Assembly (NCBI GenBank): GCA_018399745.1
Contig: JAGYNZ010000001.1
Coordinates: 1-37,947, forward strand
DNA length: 37,947 nt
Direction of reading: 5' to 3'
Source: Deltaproteobacteria bacterium
Lineage (GTDB): Bacteria > Desulfobacterota > Dissulfuribacteria > Dissulfuribacterales > UBA3076
Part shown: positions 17,837 to 25,961 of the stretch, piece after piece
How the letters are laid out: each line of letters starts with the position of its first letter
How positions within the stretch are numbered: the first letter of the stretch is position 1
Notes under the pieces: generated by a model
The model's input: only the letters and a program-made list of their open reading frames with translations
What the model was told of the DNA's origin: nothing
Databases searched by the model: none
Position numbers and translations under genes: made by a program

Positions 17837-20800
17837 TTAACCCCTATCTCCTTCTTCCAGTTGCCAGATAAGGGCATTTACTACTCTCTCGAGCCCTATA
17901 GCCCGTGATCCCTTTACAAGTATGGTTGCTGGAAAGGGCATACAATCAAGGGCAGCTGATTCTATCCAGGAAAGCAAATCCTTAATGTTCGGGAAAACAC
18001 GAATAGCCTTTTGCGAAATACCGGCCTTTTGGGCAGTTTTAGAAACAGTATCAGCAAATTCACCTGTTAAGACCAAGAGATCTACCCCGATATTGGCTGA
18101 AATTTGTCCAAGTTCCTGATGAAATTCAAGGGCAGCATCTCCGAGTTCCAGCATATCTCCCAGAATCGCTATCTTTTTCCCGCCTCCGCTCCAGAAATCC
18201 AGGGTCTCAAGAGCCAATCTCATAGAGCATGGGTTTGCATTATAAGAATCATCAATCAGCCTCCATCTAGGTCCAAGATTTCTCATAAAAAGGCGCCCCT
18301 GAATCGGCCTTACTTCCTCCAGCCCCTGCTTGATCAGGGCCGGCGTCATCCCCAATGCATGACCTGTAGCTGCAGCTGCAACGGCATTTTGTACATTTGC
18401 CCTTCCTATAAAGGGAAGATCAACATGTAGTCTGCTTCCGGCAATATCCAGATCCAGCAGAGTGCCACGGCAGCTCAGGTTCCATGACAGGCAGGTGACT
18501 TTATCATTTAAAGATTTGAAGCTTTGGTGATTTGGAGATAAAAGTGCCTTTTGTCCCGTTGAATAGCCCACAACCTGACATTTCAGATCTCTGGCCCCCT
18601 CTATCACCAGAGGATCATCCAGGTTAACCACTGCTGCACCTGTTTGAGGAATGGCTCGCCAGAGTTCCCATTTTTCTCTGGCTACTGCCTTTAGGTCCCC
18701 CAGACCACCAAGATGGGCAGGCTGTATTGTCGTAATAAGAGCCACTTGCGGTCGGGCAATTTCACACAGCCGTGATATTTCTCCCGGTTGGCTGGTCCCC
18801 ATTTCCAGCACTGCCCAAGAATCATCAGATCTGGCGGAAAACAGGCTGAGCGGGAGTCCGATAAGGTTATTAAAGTTCCCAGGGGTTTTAGCGACTTTCC
18901 ATTTTTTTTTCAGGATCGAGAAAATCATTTCTTTTGTAGTGGTCTTGCCGCAACTGCCCGTAATGCCAACCACCTTGATTCCAAGATGATTTTTATACCA
19001 TGCTGCGAAATCTCCTAAGGCCTTTAATACATCTTGGACTTGCAAAAAAACGGGACGACAAGATCGATGGTTTAATTTCAAATTTCGAAAGTCAAAGGCG
19101 GAACTAACGACTGCACTGGTGCATCCTCGTCCTACAGCGTCAAGGATAAAATCGTGACCATTGAAACGGTCCCCGGAAAGTGCCCAAAAAATATTTCTTT
19201 TTTTTACTGATCTGGAATCTGTCGATATACCATGGATTTCTGTATTTGGATCACCTGAAAGAATTCTGGCTCCAATAGCCGTTGCCACCTGAGAAGCCTT
19301 TAGTCGAAATTCACGGCCCTTAAAACTCTCCAGCCTCGACCTTTCAGCTTCTACCCTTGATTCAAAGACCTTGGTCAATATTTCTCTGTCGTCAAAGTAA
19401 AATCGCTCCTTGCCGATTATCTGGTAGGTTTCGTGACCCTTCCCTGCGACAAGGAGACAGGCACCAGGCTGCGCCTTTTGTACTGCCCATGAAATAGCTT
19501 CTTCTCTATCTGGAATTGTCTTCACTTCGGCCTTGGTTGCAGGGTGACAGGGAGGAAGATCTCGAATGCCGCTCAACATCTGATCGATAATTGCAAGGGG
19601 ATCTTCAGTGCGAGGATTATCCGAGGTTAAAACAACAATATCTGCCAATGAAGCAGCTGCCCGGGCCATGAGAGGACGCTTGCCTCTGTCTCTATCTCCT
19701 CCGCATCCGATTACGCAAATCAGAGGCTTATTAAGTCCTACTCTTATAAGGCTGTTAAGAACACTTTCCAGGGCGTCAGGGGTGTGCGCATAATCTACAA
19801 AAGCGGTGACTCCATTGTGGGAATAAACAGGATCCAGTCTTCCCTGAATATGTATTATTGATTTTATGCCGGCCTGAATATGGTCTGGATCTATTCCGAG
19901 GCTGATCGAAGCCGCTACTGTTGCAAGGATATTATATAGGTTGTGCAAACCAATAAGCTTGGATTTTATAGAAATAGGCCCTTTGGGCGTATATATATCA
20001 CATATTATTCCATCAATATCAATAACTTGAAGCCATGGTCTTACTTCGGCCTCGGGGCTGAGACCATAACTGATCTTTTTATTTTGTACTATCTCCCATA
20101 AACGTCTTCCATATAAGTCATCAATGTTAATAATGGCCGTGTCAGAGGAATATCTCAAAAATAATTTTACTTTCGCCTGGAAATATTGTTCCATGTCTTG
20201 ATGATAATCCAGGTGATCGCGACCCAGGTTGGTAAAAATAGACGCCGCGAAACTACATCCTGAGATCCTCTGCTGATCAAGGGCGTGGGAAGATACCTCT
20301 AAGGCCACTGCCTTTGCGCCTCTTTTCAACATGCTGGCCAGGACCTCTTGGAGTTTTATGGCATCGGGGGTAGTCAGTTCAGAAGGCACCTCTATGCCAC
20401 AATGTCTCTGGCTTATCGACCCTATTACACCAGGATTCAGCCCGGCTTTGCTGAAAACGCCTTCCAAGAGATACGAAACCGTAGTCTTACCATTAGTGCC
20501 TGTAATAGCTATAAGAGACATCTTTTTACTGGGATTTCCATAAAAAGCACTTGCCAAAAGCCCGATGGAAAGCCTGGGATCGTCTACTCCTATAAAAGGA
20601 AATGCCCTGGGGAAGGTCTTGACGTAATGACTTAGATTCTGCCTTGGTATCAACACGGCGGAGGCCCCTTTCACCACTGCGTCATTGATAAATTGTCTTC
20701 CATCAAATTCCGTACCTGGAATTGCAACAAATATGTATCCCTGCTTTACCTGTCTGGAGTCCGCGGTTATGCCCCTGATTTTTACATCGCACATATCAGG

Positions 20801-20878
20801 TGATATAGAAACAGCGGGTTTCAGCACTTCTAACATATCCCGCAATGTCCTTTCTTTCTGCGTATTACCGAACATCAC
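17837..20878 (-). CDS. MurE::MurF fusion: UDP-MurNAc-tripeptide synthetase and D-Ala-D-Ala-adding ligase in one chain
   Basis: One uninterrupted frame of 1013 codons contains two Mur ligases. Residues 1 to about 500 are MurE: GITADSRQVKQG, ATP loop GTNGKTT (127-133), EVSSHALDQQR, the carbamylated-lysine region around QAKVKLF, and DNPRTEDP (420-427), whose DNPR marks meso-diaminopimelate as substrate. Residues from about 525 are MurF: ISTDSRSVKKRNIFWAL, ATP loop GSCGKTTT (641-648), NFNNLIGLPLSLF, EMGTSQPGEI and DDSYNANPCSM. The linker at about 500-525 is charged and short. Such a fusion is known from Bordetella; elsewhere the genes are usually separate neighbours. Both halves look active. ATG overlaps the ftsI stop as ATGA. 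Confidence 0.96.
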   Translation of the reverse strand: MMFGNTQKERTLRDMLEVLKPAVSISPDMCDVKIRGITADSRQVKQGYIFVAIPGTEFDGRQFINDAVVKGASAVLIPRQNLSHYVKTFPRAFPFIGVDDPRLSIGLLASAFYGNPSKKMSLIAITGTNGKTTVSYLLEGVFSKAGLNPGVIGSISQRHCGIEVPSELTTPDAIKLQEVLASMLKRGAKAVALEVSSHALDQQRISGCSFAASIFTNLGRDHLDYHQDMEQYFQAKVKLFLRYSSDTAIINIDDLYGRRLWEIVQNKKISYGLSPEAEVRPWLQVIDIDGIICDIYTPKGPISIKSKLIGLHNLYNILATVAASISLGIDPDHIQAGIKSIIHIQGRLDPVYSHNGVTAFVDYAHTPDALESVLNSLIRVGLNKPLICVIGCGGDRDRGKRPLMARAAASLADIVVLTSDNPRTEDPLAIIDQMLSGIRDLPPCHPATKAEVKTIPDREEAISWAVQKAQPGACLLVAGKGHETYQIIGKERFYFDDREILTKVFESRVEAERSRLESFKGREFRLKASQVATAIGARILSGDPNTEIHGISTDSRSVKKRNIFWALSGDRFNGHDFILDAVGRGCTSAVVSSAFDFRNLKLNHRSCRPVFLQVQDVLKALGDFAAWYKNHLGIKVVGITGSCGKTTTKEMIFSILKKKWKVAKTPGNFNNLIGLPLSLFSARSDDSWAVLEMGTSQPGEISRLCEIARPQVALITTIQPAHLGGLGDLKAVAREKWELWRAIPQTGAAVVNLDDPLVIEGARDLKCQVVGYSTGQKALLSPNHQSFKSLNDKVTCLSWNLSCRGTLLDLDIAGSRLHVDLPFIGRANVQNAVAAAATGHALGMTPALIKQGLEEVRPIQGRLFMRNLGPRWRLIDDSYNANPCSMRLALETLDFWSGGGKKIAILGDMLELGDAALEFHQELGQISANIGVDLLVLTGEFADTVSKTAQKAGISQKAIRVFPNIKDLLSWIESAALDCMPFPATILVKGSRAIGLERVVNALIWQLEEGDRG

Positions 20879-22632
20879 TCGCAGGTTATGCTGCAGGTCT
20901 TCACACCATTGAGAGGTATTCCTGATTCTGGTTTCTGCGCGACCACAGTCCCTACACCTTTGAGCTTTGTGTAAATGCCTATGGATTGCAAAATGTCCAA
21001 GGCCTGTCTTACGGATTTTCCCTTAAGATCCGGCATAGTAGAAAACTGATTTTTTGTCTCTTCAGCCTCCGTTGTCCGCCATTCCTCTTTCAAGGGTATC
21101 TGTACAGCCTGTTTCGCTACTATTAGCGACCGCCCTAAAGTGCCCCGCCGCTCACGAGGGTCAATTTTTACGCCATCGAGCAAAACAATATAACTTACTT
21201 TTGGTGATCTATCGGGCCAGAATCCGAGGGCAGTGACCTGGGCTGGGAATTGATTGGAAATTTGGTCAGACTGTTCATTCCACCTGATACTTGCAAGAGA
21301 TGGTCCCCCTCTGACCGCGAGCATTCTCTGCGACTTGAGTGTCAGTTCTTCTGTCAACCAGGGAATTTGTGCATGCTTTTGGCCATTTGCAGAAGACCCT
21401 GGTGTGAGAAGTTCATTAGTGTTTTGCAGGGCCACGTGCGGTGTAATCAATATATTTCCATTTATCAGGGCGGAGAAGGCCCTGAGAATCTGGATTGGAC
21501 TCCCGGTAATAGCCCGATGCAAAAAGCAATTCTGTGACCCAGCAAGGGCTAATGAGAGACTGCCCCGGCCTTCACCTGGAAGATCAATACCGGTAAACTG
21601 TCCAAACCCCAGACCCCAGAGGTCTCTTGAAATATCATTATAAGGAACAATATCCTTTAACTCTTTTTCAGTCCAGGGACTCCATAGTACCATACCTTTA
21701 CCCAAAACCTCCCATTGGCACTGGTGGGTAATTGTTTCCAAAGGTTGGCTTTCTGATTTTGTAGGTTCGCTTTGTTCAAACATCCAATTTAAAAGAGGCG
21801 CAAGTATCATCAGGTCAACATTATCTTGCAGAGAATAGTTTATAATATTCCTCTCGGGTATTTCCCAAAAACGTTCGGGGTCCCAGGAAGGCTTGCTGGC
21901 AAGGGCAAGGATTTCACCATTTTCAACACTCATTATAACAAGACAGCCTTTATCTGCCTTAAGTCTTTTCATCTGTTCGCCAAGCTCTTTTTCCGCTGAT
22001 GACTGAATATTTTTTCCAAGGGTAAGCGCAAGATCCTGTCCACCCGCATAAATTTCTGACCCTTTAGTGTGGCTTAAAAGGCTATCATACGTGTATTCAA
22101 TTCCCTCAAGACCTCTGCCGCCTTGATCGACAAATCCCAAAACCGGAGAAGCTAGTGAACTGCAAGGATATACTCTTTTATATTGTTCCAGCACTTCTAG
22201 CCCTTTAAGCTCCATACCTTTGATCTTCCGGCCCTGTTCTTCGGAAATACCGTCTTTTAGACAAATAAGGCCCCGCTCCTCTGCAAGCACGTCTCCCAAA
22301 GTTTGGTGATCAAGATTAAGAATTTCTGACACCCGTGTTATCCAGTCATCAGCTTGCGGCAAACTGGAAGGCCGCGCTATAATAGAGATTTTTTTTTGGT
22401 TTGCAACAAATATTGCTCCTGTCCTGTCAAGAATTATGCCTCTGTACAGGGGGCTTTGCTGGGAATAGTAGCCGGTATTTTGTTGTTGAAAAAGCATGGA
22501 TGAATCAATGTCATCTTCGTTATTGACATTGTTACTCCGCCAAAAACAACCAACAAAAACTGTGGTAATAATAGCAAGACCTGACAAGCTAAAAAGAAAG
22601 AAAATTCTCTTTTTTTTATAAGGAAAAAACAT
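20875..22632 (-). CDS. ftsI: FtsI/PBP3-like protein lacking all transpeptidase catalytic motifs (apparent pseudoenzyme)
   Basis: The position, length (585) and architecture are those of a FtsI with PASTA domain. It has a membrane anchor (residues 10-29), class B PBP pedestal motifs RGIILDRTGAI (64-74) and VLGFVDQGGRGLEGIEYTYD (164-183), the start of the transpeptidase fold GEILALASKPSWDPERFW (239-256), GFGQFTGIDLPGEGRG (342-357) and a C-terminal PASTA repeat (about 532-583). However, where NRAITD..EPGSTFK is expected after FW, the protein reads NYSLQDNVDLMILAP (265-279). The nucleophile Ser aligns with Ile276 and the Lys with Pro279. The SxN segment reads LWSPWTEK (316-323), and the KTG segment reads VRGGPSLAS (440-448). 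The frame is open throughout with conserved ends, so this seems a maintained protein without acyl-transfer activity and not a broken gene. Confidence 0.9.
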   Translation of the reverse strand: MFFPYKKKRIFFLFSLSGLAIITTVFVGCFWRSNNVNNEDDIDSSMLFQQQNTGYYSQQSPLYRGIILDRTGAIFVANQKKISIIARPSSLPQADDWITRVSEILNLDHQTLGDVLAEERGLICLKDGISEEQGRKIKGMELKGLEVLEQYKRVYPCSSLASPVLGFVDQGGRGLEGIEYTYDSLLSHTKGSEIYAGGQDLALTLGKNIQSSAEKELGEQMKRLKADKGCLVIMSVENGEILALASKPSWDPERFWEIPERNIINYSLQDNVDLMILAPLLNWMFEQSEPTKSESQPLETITHQCQWEVLGKGMVLWSPWTEKELKDIVPYNDISRDLWGLGFGQFTGIDLPGEGRGSLSLALAGSQNCFLHRAITGSPIQILRAFSALINGNILITPHVALQNTNELLTPGSSANGQKHAQIPWLTEELTLKSQRMLAVRGGPSLASIRWNEQSDQISNQFPAQVTALGFWPDRSPKVSYIVLLDGVKIDPRERRGTLGRSLIVAKQAVQIPLKEEWRTTEAEETKNQFSTMPDLKGKSVRQALDILQSIGIYTKLKGVGTVVAQKPESGIPLNGVKTCSITCE

Positions 22633-22643
22633 TCTGGTCTCTA

Positions 22644-23006
22644 TCAGTTGAGAAATATTATTTGCCCGTCACCAGGTGGGTGAAGACCCATTTTTTCACC
22701 TAATTTTTCCATATGGCTACGTGCTTTGATCTGATCCACCCGAGTGGAGAAATCCTTGTGTCGAGCACTGAGTCGGCCTTGTTCCATTTGAAGCAACTCT
22801 AAGTCCTTTGCTGTTTCTCGGATTTCGTAAGTGATCCAGAATCCTAGAAATAATAAGGCGCTAAAAAAAATCAGTGTAATGACCTTATTAAAGGTTATCT
22901 TAAGTATTTTGGAAAACGAAAGGTGGCTGTAGGCCCTGTTCTTCTGTGCCATCGAAACACATGAACGTCTCTGGGGTATTCTAATTGTTGCTGATCGAGG
23001 ACTCAT
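22644..23006 (-). CDS. ftsL: Cell division protein FtsL
   Basis: A small bitopic protein: basic cytoplasmic N-terminus, one membrane segment (VITLIFFSALLFLGFWITY), then a periplasmic coiled coil (RETAKDLELLQMEQGRLSARH) and the typical C-terminal element EKLGEKMGLHPPGDGQI. Family knowledge: FtsL with FtsB forms a coil that activates FtsWI. ATG 23006 has GGGAG about eight bases upstream and gives 120 residues; a TTG 39 bases earlier is less likely. Assignment rests on position between rsmH and ftsI and on this architecture, since FtsL sequences are poorly conserved. Confidence 0.88.
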   Translation of the reverse strand: MSPRSATIRIPQRRSCVSMAQKNRAYSHLSFSKILKITFNKVITLIFFSALLFLGFWITYEIRETAKDLELLQMEQGRLSARHKDFSTRVDQIKARSHMEKLGEKMGLHPPGDGQIIFLN

Positions 23007-23170
23007 TTTTTTCACTCCCAAAGCAGGTTTTATCAAAAAAATCAAGGGTGCTCTTGTGGTTCCGCCGGGGACATTGCAATCTGGGGTGTTGCTTTAAATT
23101 TTCACCTACTGCGACGTACGCTAAACATTTCTTGTTACTGAAAAATTTTGAGCCTTGTATGCTAGACTTT

Positions 23171-24115
23171 TTAAGCGGAATCACATTTCGGGCCTTTTGG
23201 ATTGCAATCATTATAGTAATCTTGGCCGCGCAGTGTTGGGCCCCCTATATATTGAGCAATTCTTAGCTTGGCACTTCTGGCCCTGGGATTGCCATGTATT
23301 TCTTCAAGGCTTGGGACCAGAGGTTTTTTAGTTAGGGATTTCAATCTTTCGTCTTCTCTGAAAGCGATCTTAACCAGACGGTCCTCCATAGAGTGAAAGG
23401 AGATAATACACACTCGTCCTCCGGACCTCAGACAAGGTGGGAATGAGTCAAGGGCTTCTTTAAGGTTTTCCAGTTCTCGGTTCACTGCGATTCGAAGTGC
23501 CTGGAAAGTCCGTGTAGCAGGATGAATTCGGCGTGGATGATATTTCCTTGGAATGGAACTGGCAATCACTTCTGCCAGGTCCGTTGAGCTCAGAATCATT
23601 TCTATATTGCGCCTTTCATATATTCGTTTGGCGATCCTTTTTGCCCACCTCTCTTCACCATATGTCTGGATAAGATCAGTCAATCTTTCAACCGGAAACT
23701 TATTGACTATGTCGGCAGCAGTCAACGCACCAGACGGATCCATGCGCATGTCAAGAGGTTCGTCCCTGAAAAAGCTGAAGCCCCTCCCGCTGTTTTCCAG
23801 ATGGAAGCTGGAAATGCCGAGATCCATAAGTATACCATCAACTTGCTCTATTCTGTTGTACAAGAGAACATCATGAAGATGAATGAAGTTGCTGCGAATG
23901 AATCGAACCCTGTCGCTAAATGGGGCCAATCTGCTTTTGGCCTTTTCCATGGCCTCTGTATCATAGTCAAGACCAATAACCATTCTGACTTCCGGGCACC
24001 TTGACAGTATGGCCTCTGTATGTCCTCCCAGGCCAAGTGTTGCATCAACATAGATACCTCCTGACCTCAAAGACAGGCCATCCAGAACTTCGGAGACCAT
24101 TACAGGGACATGCAT
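23171..24115 (-). CDS. rsmH: 16S rRNA (cytosine-1402-N4)-methyltransferase RsmH (MraW)
   Basis: SAM-dependent enzyme that methylates C1402 in the ribosomal P site. Motifs: HVPVMVSEVLDGL at the N-terminus, YVDATLGLGGHTEAIL (SAM site), DGILMDLGISSFHLE, RGFSFFRDEPLDMRMD, ATRTFQALRIAVN and CIISFHSMEDRLVK. ATG 24115 begins right at the conserved block. A TTG at 24175 inside the end of mraZ has a better ribosome site (GAGGAG, five bases away) and would add 20 residues, so the true start is open. It is the second gene of the dcw cluster. A 164-base spacer before ftsL is longer than other gaps in the cluster. Confidence 0.96.
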   Translation of the reverse strand: MHVPVMVSEVLDGLSLRSGGIYVDATLGLGGHTEAILSRCPEVRMVIGLDYDTEAMEKAKSRLAPFSDRVRFIRSNFIHLHDVLLYNRIEQVDGILMDLGISSFHLENSGRGFSFFRDEPLDMRMDPSGALTAADIVNKFPVERLTDLIQTYGEERWAKRIAKRIYERRNIEMILSSTDLAEVIASSIPRKYHPRRIHPATRTFQALRIAVNRELENLKEALDSFPPCLRSGGRVCIISFHSMEDRLVKIAFREDERLKSLTKKPLVPSLEEIHGNPRARSAKLRIAQYIGGPTLRGQDYYNDCNPKGPKCDSA

Positions 24116-24125
24116 GGTCTCTTTT

Positions 24126-24575
24126 TTAACCGCTAATTCCGAATTTGGCGGTGATATCGCTGCTGTACTGATCAAAGTTACTCCTCGTCTTTTGCAATTC
24201 TTTGTTCAGGCTATCATGGTTCGATATTTCAAAATAGGTAAGCATACCCGAAAGGACCACGTCCCTGGTCAGTACCGCCTCTTCACGAAGCCTCTGGGGT
24301 ATCAATATTCTCCCCTGACCATCCAGCGGACACTCCGCTGCCGCTCCCAACAGGTATCTTTTAAAGGCTATGACCTCAGGAGGCCCGAATTGAAACCGGC
24401 TGAAATGTTCTTCTATCTTTCGCCATTCCTCAAAAGGATAGGCTGCAAGGCAAGATGGCAAGTTGGTAACTACCAACCGACCGTCGTATTTAGCCTGCAA
24501 GAACTCTCTAAAACGCGCCGGAATGCTGAGACGGCCTTTGGCATCCAAGACATGGGCTGACCGTCCTCTGAACAT
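24126..24575 (-). CDS. mraZ: Transcriptional regulator MraZ
   Basis: Two SpoVT/AbrB-type DNA-binding halves in 149 residues: FRGRSAHVLDAKGRLSIPARF at the N-terminus and ECPLDGQGRILIPQRLRE in the second half. MraZ binds direct repeats in its own promoter and represses or tunes the dcw cluster. Such repeats lie just upstream at 24584-24607, which supports autoregulation here. It is the first gene of the cluster, and its end may overlap the start of rsmH. Confidence 0.96.
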   Translation of the reverse strand: MFRGRSAHVLDAKGRLSIPARFREFLQAKYDGRLVVTNLPSCLAAYPFEEWRKIEEHFSRFQFGPPEVIAFKRYLLGAAAECPLDGQGRILIPQRLREEAVLTRDVVLSGMLTYFEISNHDSLNKELQKTRSNFDQYSSDITAKFGISG

Positions 24576-24583
24576 CGCTTCTA

Positions 24584-24607
24584 CCCCTTTTCCCCACTTT
24601 ATACCAC
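24584..24607 (-). promoter_or_regulatory. MraZ-box operator, three direct repeats
   Basis: Read on the minus strand, GTGG (from 24607), GTGGGG (from 24597) and GGGG (from 24587) start exactly 10 bases apart, matching the known MraZ operator plan of TGGG-like boxes with about 5-base spacers. The repeats sit between the -10 box and the mraZ ATG, and the nearest one may double as ribosome site. Confidence 0.7.
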
Positions 24608-24615
24608 GATATACC

Positions 24616-24645
24616 TATATATTTTACTAAAGGCCTGACTGTCAA
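24616..24645 (-). promoter_or_regulatory. Sigma-70-type promoter of the dcw cluster
   Basis: On the minus strand a perfect -35 TTGACA (24645-24640) is followed after 18 bases by TATATA (24621-24616), four of six matches to the -10 consensus. Transcription would start near 24609, directly at the MraZ-type repeats. This is by eye only. Confidence 0.6.
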
Positions 24646-24815
24646 GAGAGTTAAGAGACAATTTAACTATAAAATATCAATATATTATGTAATAGAAACT
24701 GTGCTTTTCTTTATTTTTCTATAATTTGCTCTCAAAAATGAGAATTCCTGCGATTAGGACTGAAATATAGAAATCGCGCTAAATATTTATATCGAATAAA
24801 ACTATCATCTACTTG

Positions 24816-24834
24816 AAACTTTTGAAAAAAGTTT
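24816..24834. terminator. Hairpin in the mltG-mraZ spacer
   Basis: AAACTTTT (24816-24823) pairs with AAAAGTTT (24827-24834) across a 3-base loop. It lies about 40 bases after the mltG stop (minus strand). The T-run is on the plus-strand side, so as an mltG terminator it is weak; similar in style to the hairpin after tilS. Confidence 0.35.
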
Positions 24835-24875
24835 TTTGATAATTTTTGGCAATGAAAAGGGAAAAGATGGGTGGT

Positions 24876-25937
24876 TTAAAGTGGGGTATTAGTTTGTGTT
24901 GAATCAGGGTTAGACTTTTTACTGGGTCTGTGCCCGCGTTGATACCTATCTACAGCTCTATTATGTTCAGCCAGAGTCTGAGAAAAATAATGTGTCCCAT
25001 TATTTTTTGAAACAAAATAGAAATAATCCTTTTTTGATGGATAGAGAGTCGCCAGGATGGAATCCTTGCCAGGATTTGAAATCGGTCCACTGGGTAAACC
25101 TCTCTTCACATAGGTGTTATAAGGGGTTTTTTTTCTAAGATCTTTCCATCTAAGACGACTCTTTTTTGTTTTGGTTTCCACAAGTATTCCGTATTGAACG
25201 GTTGGATCTGCCTGAAGAGGCATATTTTTTTTAAGGCGATTCCAAAATACGCAAGCTATTAGCGGCCTTTCTTTTGACCGCATGGCCTCTTTTTCAACTA
25301 TAGAAGCAATAGTCACTATATCGTGGATTTGAACACCCAGTTCTTCTGTCCTGCGATTGAATTTTTCTGAATTCCATACTTCCCAAAAACGATTTACAAA
25401 GGCGCAGAGCATCTCATGCGGGGTGGCGTCCTTAGTCAATTGATAAGTGTCAGGGTAAACGTAACCCTCGGCGCTATCAGTTTCTATAGCTAAAGTTCTT
25501 AGAATGTTTTTGTCTCGTGCCACTTTGATAAATGAATCCTTGGATATCAATTTCGCATTTGCAAGCAGATCATCTATTTGAAACAGGTTATAGCCCTCTG
25601 GAATGGTAATAATATATTGACGGATTTTTCCTTGGACCAAATAATCCAGAATCTCTGCAGGAGTTTGAGCTGGAGAAAGTTCGTATTCTCCGGCCTTTAT
25701 CTTGGTTGTTGCATCTTTCCACCAGGCCAGGCAATAAAATGCCCTTTTGGATTTGATTAAACCCTCTGTTTCAAGTTTCTGTGCTACTGAAAAGAAGGTG
25801 CTCCCGGTGGAAATTAATATGATCTTATTTTTGCCTGTTTCGGAAACGGGCAAAGTAGAATCTTTCCAGATCTGATAACCAGACAGAAAAACTAAGTAGA
25901 ATAAAACGGGTACCCAAAATTCACGTATTATGCGCAT
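24876..25937 (-). CDS. mltG: Endolytic murein transglycosylase MltG
   Basis: Membrane-anchored lytic transglycosylase (YceG family) that cleaves nascent glycan strands and is thought to set their length. An N-terminal membrane segment (about 8-22) precedes a LysM-like region and the YceG core: SAEGYVYPDTYQL, then ASIVEKEAM (211-219) with the catalytic Glu, LQADPTVQYG, TPYNTYVKRGLPSGPISNPG and FYFVSKNNGTHYFS. Length 353 is normal. Unlike the neighbouring FtsI, its catalytic motif is intact. It follows tsaC by 24 bases, forming a small operon upstream of the dcw promoter. Confidence 0.95.
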   Translation of the reverse strand: MRIIREFWVPVLFYLVFLSGYQIWKDSTLPVSETGKNKIILISTGSTFFSVAQKLETEGLIKSKRAFYCLAWWKDATTKIKAGEYELSPAQTPAEILDYLVQGKIRQYIITIPEGYNLFQIDDLLANAKLISKDSFIKVARDKNILRTLAIETDSAEGYVYPDTYQLTKDATPHEMLCAFVNRFWEVWNSEKFNRRTEELGVQIHDIVTIASIVEKEAMRSKERPLIACVFWNRLKKNMPLQADPTVQYGILVETKTKKSRLRWKDLRKKTPYNTYVKRGLPSGPISNPGKDSILATLYPSKKDYFYFVSKNNGTHYFSQTLAEHNRAVDRYQRGHRPSKKSNPDSTQTNTPL

Positions 25938-25961
25938 ATTAATAAAATGGTATGTTCCCGA

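Noticed and set aside
22063..22074. SHTK at residues 187-190 of the FtsI-like protein, formally an SxxK motif
   Set aside because: It lies in the pedestal region right after GLEGIEYTYD, well before the transpeptidase fold, where other class B PBPs have a variable YDxxLxG stretch. No SxN or KTG follows at the right spacing.
22981..23211. 76-codon minus-strand ORF in the rsmH-ftsL spacer
   Set aside because: Overlaps the rsmH end and the ftsL start in another frame, has no ribosome site and no recognisable family. The 164-base spacer remains unexplained but unsupported as a gene.
24114..24560. 148-codon plus-strand ORF opposite mraZ
   Set aside because: Antisense shadow of mraZ, without recognisable motif or ribosome site.
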